From Amphibalanus amphitrite (Eukaryota > Arthropoda > Thecostraca > Balanomorpha > Balanidae): 64,000 bases of DNA. The translations under genes were made by a program, and so were the position numbers. The notes beneath the pieces are model-generated. The model worked only from the letters and a program-made list of their open reading frames with translations. It did no database searches and was not told where the DNA came from. Below are positions 58,432 through 64,000 of the stretch, one piece after another. How positions within the stretch are numbered: position 1 is the stretch's first letter; every line of letters begins with the position of its first letter. The stretch covers positions 117,670 to 181,669 of the forward strand of contig NW_024882863.1 in NCBI RefSeq assembly GCF_019059575.1. Reading direction: 5' to 3'.

Positions 58432-61400
58432 TCATTGCTGGGTGTCTCCAGGAGGAGTCGGTAGCGGGTACGGGCTGGTGTAGGTTGCCACAAACGTACG
58501 GATCTCCATGGGGTTCAGTGTGACCTGTGGAACACGCAGAGGTCGGCCGGTTGTCAGAGTCGGGTTGTAGTCACAGCACTCCATGGCTTGAGCTAAAGGC
58601 TGCGGAGTAGTGAAATGAATAAAATAATAAAATAAAAATATTAAAATATAGCCGTTGATTTTCCGAAAAATTGATAGCATATTTTCAACATAAACTGACG
58701 TTGAAGTTGATTTCATGAACTAGATACACGAATAAAGTAAAATAAAATATAAGGTACCTGTCATACGTTATCTTACATTCATTGGTACTACACTAATACG
58801 TAGATGCCGCTCTAGCAGAGTTGCCGTCTTTGAGCACACAGCATGCTAGCAATTACATTACACACGTTTTAGACAACTCATTTACGATAAGTCGACCTTC
58901 TGGATCACGTCGAGGCTCGAGCCCTGTGTGGTTTTCCTTTTAAATATAAGCTGAGTTTAAATAGACTATAGATATGTAGTTGAGCTAAATAGTTGGTGAA
59001 AATAGAATAAAACACTTGATGTAACCAACTAACCAAAAAGACCAAAAATCTCGCAATCTCACGCCACTACCGCCAGACAAACAGGACTGTAGCAACATGG
59101 CGGAACTGACCGTCAGCGGGTCGGCCTCGGCCTCTGTGTTCCTGTAGGTCTCCTGAGCCGTGCGGCGGAAGTTTTTCGGCATGCTGTTGGACTTGTCGTG
59201 GTCCCAGTGGAAGCGGTTGATGTCACTCAGAGGCCGGTCGGCAGACAGACCGTACTCGACGACTGAGGTGATGTTGAGGGTCGTGAACAGGTCCTGGAGG
59301 GGGGTGACCAGATGAGCAGGTGAACATGTCAATAAGGTAACAGATGAGCAAATTGACGCATGATCAGTTGATATATGAAGAGATAAACTGGTGAACCGAT
59401 GGGCAAATGAATGCGTGATCGTACAAACAAGTGAACAAGAGTGAACAAAGGTGAATAACTAAGTATGCAAACGAATGAACGGTCCAGATGAATAGACCGG
59501 TAATAAGGGCATGGCGTGAAGCATCTATGGACTGCAATTAACGATTTAGTGACTTGTATAAACGGAAACCCATTAAAAGAAGCTCAGCATTGCTCACAGG
59601 CGGTGACCACTTGATCAATACATTTCCAACTTTCCACCCTAACCACAACTTCCCACTCGAGGTCCAGACACAATGCGTTAGGCTTCGAGACTTCCCATCC
59701 CGGTACCTTCCCCGGCCCCGATCCACTGACCTGAATGTTGACATCGACAGGAGAAATAAACTAAATAAATGTCTTACACCACCTACCTTCCCCGACCCCA
59801 GCACTCACTGACCTGAATGTTGACATCGACAGGAGAAATAAACTAAATAAATGTCTTAGATTACACCACCTACCTTCCCCGACCCCAGCACTCACTGACC
59901 TGAATGTTGACATCGACAGGAAAACTGAACTAAATAAACGTCTTACATTACACCACCTACCTTCCCCGACCCCAGCACTCACTGACCTGAATGTTGACAT
60001 CGACAGGAGAAATAAACTAAATAAACGTCTCACACCACCTACCTTCCCCGACCTCGGCACTGACCTGAATGTTGACATCGACAGGAAAACTGAACTAAAT
60101 AAACGTCTCACACCACCTACCTTCCCCGACCTCGGCACTGACCTGAATGTTGACATCGACAGGAAAACTGAACTAAATAAACGTCTCACACCACCTACCT
60201 TCCCCGACCTCGGCACTGACCTGAATGTTGACATCGACAGGAAAACTGAACTAAATAAACGTCTCACACCACCTACCTTCCCCGACCTCGGCACTGACCT
60301 GAATGTTGACATCGACAGGAAAACTGAACTAAATAAACGTCTCACACCACCTACCTTCCCCGACCTCGGCACTCACCTGAATGTTGACATCGACAGGAAA
60401 ACTGAACTAAATAAACGTCTCACACCACCTACCTCCCCCACCCCCTGCACTGACCTGAATGTTGACATCGACAGGAAAACTGAACTAAATAAACGTCTCA
60501 CACCACCTACCTTCCCCGACCTCGGCACTGACCTGAATGTTGACATCGACAGGAAAACTGAACTAAATAAACGTCTCACACCACCTACCTCCCCCACCCC
60601 CTGCACTGACCTGAATGTTGACATCGACAGGAAAACTGAACTAAATAAACGTCTCACACCACCTACCTTCCCCGACCTCGGCACTGACCTGAATGTTGAC
60701 ATCGACAGGAAAACTGAACTAAATAAACGTCTCACACCACCTACCTCCCCCGACCTCGGCACTGACCTGAATGTTGACATCGACAGGAAAACTGAACTAA
60801 ATAAACGTCTCACACCACCTACCTTCCCCGACCTCGGCACTGACCTGAATGTTGACATCGACAGGAAAACTGAACTAAATAAACGTCTCACACCACCTAC
60901 CTTCCCCGACCTCGGCACTGACCTGAATGTTGACATCGACCGGCAGACTGAGCTCGACATCCTCCCCGGTTTCGAACTGGTGCTCCAGCCGCAGCAGCAG
61001 CCGGTCTGGTTTGTACATCTCCAGTGTCAGGAGGTGAACGTTGGCGGGCAGCGGCTTCATACCGGTGAACTAGAACGGAGAGGGAAGGCTGGGTGAAGCT
61101 GGCGGTACGGGGTCAGAACAGAGATTGGGAATTGTATGCCTAGAAGCTTGGTATTCCGCATGTCGATATACCGGTTTTAACTTATTCTTTCTTTCGTATG
61201 TTCCAGAATTGCCTTAGATCAAACATCATCGTTCTATGTACCAGCTTCAACTCCCAATTGCAATAAAACCATATCATCCGTCATATTCTTCAAATCCAGC
61301 TTTCATATCTCCCCAATCTTTTCCCAGAGTATCTTACTTCAACATCATATTCTCTGATGTTCAAGCACTATAATTTAATGAATAAATAAATAAATGCTTC

Positions 61401-61656
61401 CCCAGTCTTCCCTCACCTGTTTGACCACCGTGTCACTGTTCCACATGTCCAGCGTCATGCCGTTGGCGCTGGCGAACGTCAGCTGCGGCGCCATGAACAT
61501 CTGTTCGGCCAGGTCCCGGTGAAGTCGGGGAGCGTCTCCGACGGCACTGGCTACCAGCCAGTGCCGGCCTCTGACCACCATACCAACTCCGAACTCCGTC
61601 TCGTTGAGAGGCTCACCGACTCCGAACTGGTCGTCCTGGACGGTACGACGGTGCAG
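58432..61656 (-). CDS. MAN2B1: Lysosomal alpha-mannosidase, last four exons
   Basis: GH38 enzyme that trims alpha-mannose from N-glycans in the lysosome. Exons 61417-61656 (80 codons), 60923-61069 (49), 59111-59293 (61) and 58432-58524 (31 with stop), all phase 0. Family landmarks in order: LHRRTVQDDQFGVGEPLNET, VVRGRHWLVA, FMAPQLTFA, PLPANVHLLTLEMY, RLLLRLEHQFETGED, DLFTTLNITSVVEYGLSADR and VTLNPMEIRTFVATY. This is the C-terminal beta-rich region (about 220 residues); the catalytic domain must be encoded beyond the right side, and none of it appears before the window end. The last exon could start earlier in an open frame (PLAQAMECC...), but the acceptor at 58524 restores the family sequence. 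One intron is filled with an exon-derived tandem array. Confidence 0.9.
59700..60922. repeat. 78-bp tandem array derived from a MAN2B1 exon-intron junction
   Basis: Fifteen copies, each with CTGAATGTTGACATCGAC (starts about 59731, 59813, 59899, 59986, 60064, then about every 78 bp to 60844), next to the genuine exon end at 60923. The unit is 78 bp in the regular part and 80-86 bp in the oldest-looking left part. On the gene strand every unit repeats the exon's last residues (PVDVNIQ) and the donor CAG|GTCAGTG. 78 is a multiple of three, so long frames stay open; these are not genes. Confidence 0.93.
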
Positions 61657-62074
61657 CTGTAGATAGGGGGGAGGGGGAGAGATAAGAGGTCACTCAATTA
61701 CTCACGTGCTCTACATACCTATTTACATATATACTAGGGTGTGTCATCGAGGGGGTGATTCTCGCAGAATCAAACGCCGTAAGGTTTTTCCTTGGCACAT
61801 TGATCAATAATGAATTTTCATCCATATCCGAGTCCACCAAAATTAAAATTCGTGCGGCGCCAGCCGTTCAAAGTTTTGGCGCCCGGCGTTGCAGTCTCCA
61901 ATGCTGAGCGTCGCCCAGCACTGCGAGTAACACCAAGTATTGCAGCAGGTAATAATGCAAAATAACTACCGCTGAAAATGATGCTTTTGAGCGCTTCTAA
62001 GGCTGGTTGTTGCAAAGAGCATGTCATTAGAGTGTCCAATTACTGTTTTTATTGTGCTCAATGAATTAAATCGA
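61657..62074. other. MAN2B1 intron, no exon seen
   Basis: Contains GC-rich inverted words (GGCGCCAGCCGTTCAAAGTT and GGCGCCCGGCGTT, near 61857-61890), probably repeat-derived. No upstream MAN2B1 exon recognised. Confidence 0.4.
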
Positions 62075-62480
62075 GCATTGCTACTGAAACTAAAGAAAAA
62101 ACTGCCCGATTTTGAGAAGCGGGCGGGGTGGAGGCGGAGACGGGAAGCGACTCAGATTCGTCTTCTGAAAACACCGACTCCGTGGCATCCTCTGGGCGGT
62201 GCTTCTTCTTCTTCTTCTTCTTCAGCATGTCATCTCGTGTGACCTGGCCCGTCTCCACCAGGAAGTCCCGGATGAGTCCAGCCTCGGTGGAAAGGATCTC
62301 CCTCAGCGTCGGCAAAGGGCCCCACGGGCGGGTCCGTGGCCCCTGGTAGGCGGGGTAGTCGACCAACAGGTGTTTGGCCGAGTCCGGTTCGTCGCAACGG
62401 ACTTTCTCGTCAGACTCGGCCGGACCAAGTCGGAATCGGGTGTCTCCGGTGAGTGGGGAGCAGCTCACGCGGAGCTGTGC
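62075..62480 (-). pseudogene. LINE ORF2 C-terminal fragment
   Basis: Frame with QLRVSCSPLTGDTRFRLG, then KVRCDEPDSAKHLLVDYPAY and GPLPTLREILSTEAGLI: the Cys/His tail that follows RNase H in I/Jockey/R1-type LINEs. One expected Cys is Tyr (DYPAY for DCPAY). A CTT microsatellite (62203-62222) codes for a lysine run. Fragment only. Confidence 0.6.
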
Positions 62481-62489
62481 CACTGTGAT

Positions 62490-63041
62490 CTGGTATGGTA
62501 TGGTATTGATCCTAGATGGTTTCGTAGCTACCTGACTGGTCGACGGCAGGTGGTGAGAGGTGGTTCCTTGTCCTTGCCTCTTTCCCATGGGGTTCCGCAA
62601 GGTTCCCTAGTCGGTCCCATCCTCTTCAGCATCTTCACAAATGACCTTCCATCCTATCTTCCTCACGGTCGCCTCATCTCCTACGCCGACGACACCCAAT
62701 TACTTGACTCGGCCCGTCCTAAAGATCTATCCATCCTTAAATCCCGACAGGAGGATACCCTCCGTGCTGTCCTCTCCTACTTCACATCCAACTCCTTAAA
62801 AATGAACCCATCCGCTCCACTCTGCTCCTTGTCGGCACTGCCCAAAACCTTAAGAAAACCTCATCCTTCCACCTTAACCTGCCAGGCTACTTACTAACAC
62901 CCTCGCCATTTGTGAAGATGCTGGGAGTGACCCTAGACCCCACCTTATCCTGGGAAAACCACATCTCCAACGTTGTCAAAAAGTGCAATTCCATCCTTAT
63001 ATGTCTGTATAAAATTCGCCATCATCTCAGTCCCGACATCC
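62490..63041 (+). pseudogene. LINE reverse transcriptase fragment
   Basis: Reads FRSYLTGRRQVVRGG, LPLSHGVPQGSLVGPILFSI, FTNDLPSYLPHGRLISYADD and TQLLDS; then after a frame change near 62860-62900, KMLGVTLDPTLSWENHISNV and ILICLYKIRHHLS. Catalytic YADD is intact but the 5' part is missing and a frameshift and stop break it. The fragment ends where element E5 is inserted. Confidence 0.8.
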
Positions 63042-63045
63042 TTAA

Positions 63046-64000
63046 CACGCGCACTGCAGCGGGTCTGAGCCGAACACGAACTGCAGGGGGGGGGGGTTGA
63101 AAACAACCCCCCCTGAGATCTTGAAAACGGCGCAACGTAGCGACAAGCGGTAAACGGCGTTGGATAGGTTAAGATGAGATCGACAAGAAATACTAAGATC
63201 ATTTTTGGGTCAGGTCAAAAACGAGGTCACCAGAGGTCACCGAAGACAAAATGTTACGATTTTCACAACAGGAATTTCGCGGTAGTTTTTCTTGAATAAC
63301 TTGTCTTGCACACAAGACAGAGGATCGATTCGAACGCCATCGTTCTTAGCTCGTCAAGGCGCATCGAATGATATATAATATGACCTCGAAAGGTCAAGTT
63401 GAAAATTTGACCTCAGGTCAAGGTCATGACCTGACCGAAATAGGTCATGTTGCATATCATTCGATCCGCATTGACGAGAAAAACACGATAAACGTCGAAC
63501 GGAGTCTCTATCTCTACTCAATCTCAAGTTATTGAAGAAAAACCGCTGGTGACCTCAGGTGACCTAAGATGACCTGGAGATCACCTTCCAAAGGTTATAA
63601 GTGATATGTTTCGGTGAAATCACCAACAGGGACCTGTAATACTATGATCCTGAGCGTATTGAAGTCATAGGATGGCATTCAGAGTAAGTTGAAATTTCTC
63701 CCATTGACTTATAATGGGCCGGTCGCAAAAATGACCTGACCTTAGGTCATCGATATAAAAATTCCGAGATATACAAGTTGTAGCTCGTGATGACTTTACT
63801 ATTTCCTGTGGGTTTCAAGATCATATCTCAACAACTGTGGGCTTGGTGGGATTGCAAACTTCGAAATTTACGTTTCGAGGTAGGGTCACTTGACCTGACC
63901 TGGTGACCTGACCATAGGTCACCTGGGGTCAAAATTTTTACTCAAGGTGTGCAAAAGTTGTGAGAACAGGTATGCAAAATTTGGCGGCGCTACGCGCCGC
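63046..64000. mobile_element. TTAA-flanked half-site element E5 (runs off window)
   Basis: Starts after TTAA (63042-63045) with CACGCGCACTGCAGCGGG. Same interior as E4: palindrome arms 63351-63374 and 63454-63478, text GAAAATTTGACCTCAGGTCA, many AGGTCA/TGACCT hexamers, and a GGCGGCGC block at the far end. The right end is outside the window. Confidence 0.78.

Noticed and set aside
58533..58620. Upstream extension of the last MAN2B1 exon (PLAQAMECC...)
   Set aside because: The acceptor TTCCACAG at 58525 joins in phase and restores the family sequence; the extension has no family match.
59761..60960. Two repeat proteins of about 200 residues on the minus strand; also considered as a CRISPR-like array
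   Set aside because: The 78-bp unit is divisible by three, so frames stay open; units are contiguous copies of an exon-intron junction, with no spacers, in an animal gene.

Overview
The window is animal nuclear DNA, most likely from an arthropod and probably a crustacean. The main evidence is a muscle myosin heavy chain gene with clusters of mutually exclusive exons at the converter and S2 hinge, an architecture known from arthropod Mhc genes. Other signs are small spliced genes, a nuclear tRNA-Ser and a heavy load of LINEs, Penelope-like elements and DNA-transposon remnants. The species cannot be fixed from sequence alone.

Layout. (1) 1-24.1 kb, plus strand: the 3' three quarters of a muscle myosin heavy chain gene (Mhc), from the relay-loop exon to the poly(A) signal. 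I placed every exon by its splice sites and all phases join. It has two alternative loop-2 exons, six alternative converter exons, three alternative S2-hinge exons and two alternative C-termini. The first ~465 codons of a normal Mhc lie upstream of the window. (2) 24.1-28.1 kb: intergenic DNA with a 1,876-bp foldback-type element (perfect 6-bp target duplication) and a tRNA-Ser(AGA). (3) 28.6-31 kb, minus strand: a complete four-exon CDGSH iron-sulfur protein gene (CISD1/mitoNEET type, 108 aa). (4) 31.9-36.2 kb, minus: an apparently intact CR1-like LINE with ORF1 (PHD-like finger) and ORF2 (endonuclease and reverse transcriptase). (5) 36.9-41.4 kb: a small MITE, then Penelope-like element pieces, including a 2.65-kb near-perfect palindrome, between (TA)n tracts. 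(6) 42.2-45.0 kb: TTAA-flanked elements packed with AGGTCA/TGACCT half-sites, one nested in another; 45.2-46.2 kb: an AGGGGAGAG-ended element with a 9-bp target duplication. (7) 46.9-55.5 kb, minus: a two-coding-exon single-pass receptor with an LRR-like ectodomain and a long cytoplasmic tail carrying about nine tyrosine (ITIM-like/YxxV) motifs. Its intron holds another TTAA element, with a second LINE nested inside it, and a further AGGGGAGAG element. (8) 55.5-58.4 kb: minisatellite and other repeats. (9) 58.4-61.7 kb, minus: the last four exons of lysosomal alpha-mannosidase (MAN2B1 type). One intron is filled by a 78-bp tandem array that copies an exon 3' end together with its splice donor. 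(10) 62-64 kb: fragments of two LINEs facing each other, cut by a fifth TTAA element that runs off the window.

The host genes do not form a pathway: one encodes the muscle thick-filament motor, one a mitochondrial/ER iron-sulfur protein, one a probable signalling receptor and one a lysosomal glycosidase. The most unusual material is the TTAA/half-site element family, the multi-tyrosine receptor, the exon-derived minisatellite in MAN2B1 and the extra alternative exons of Mhc.
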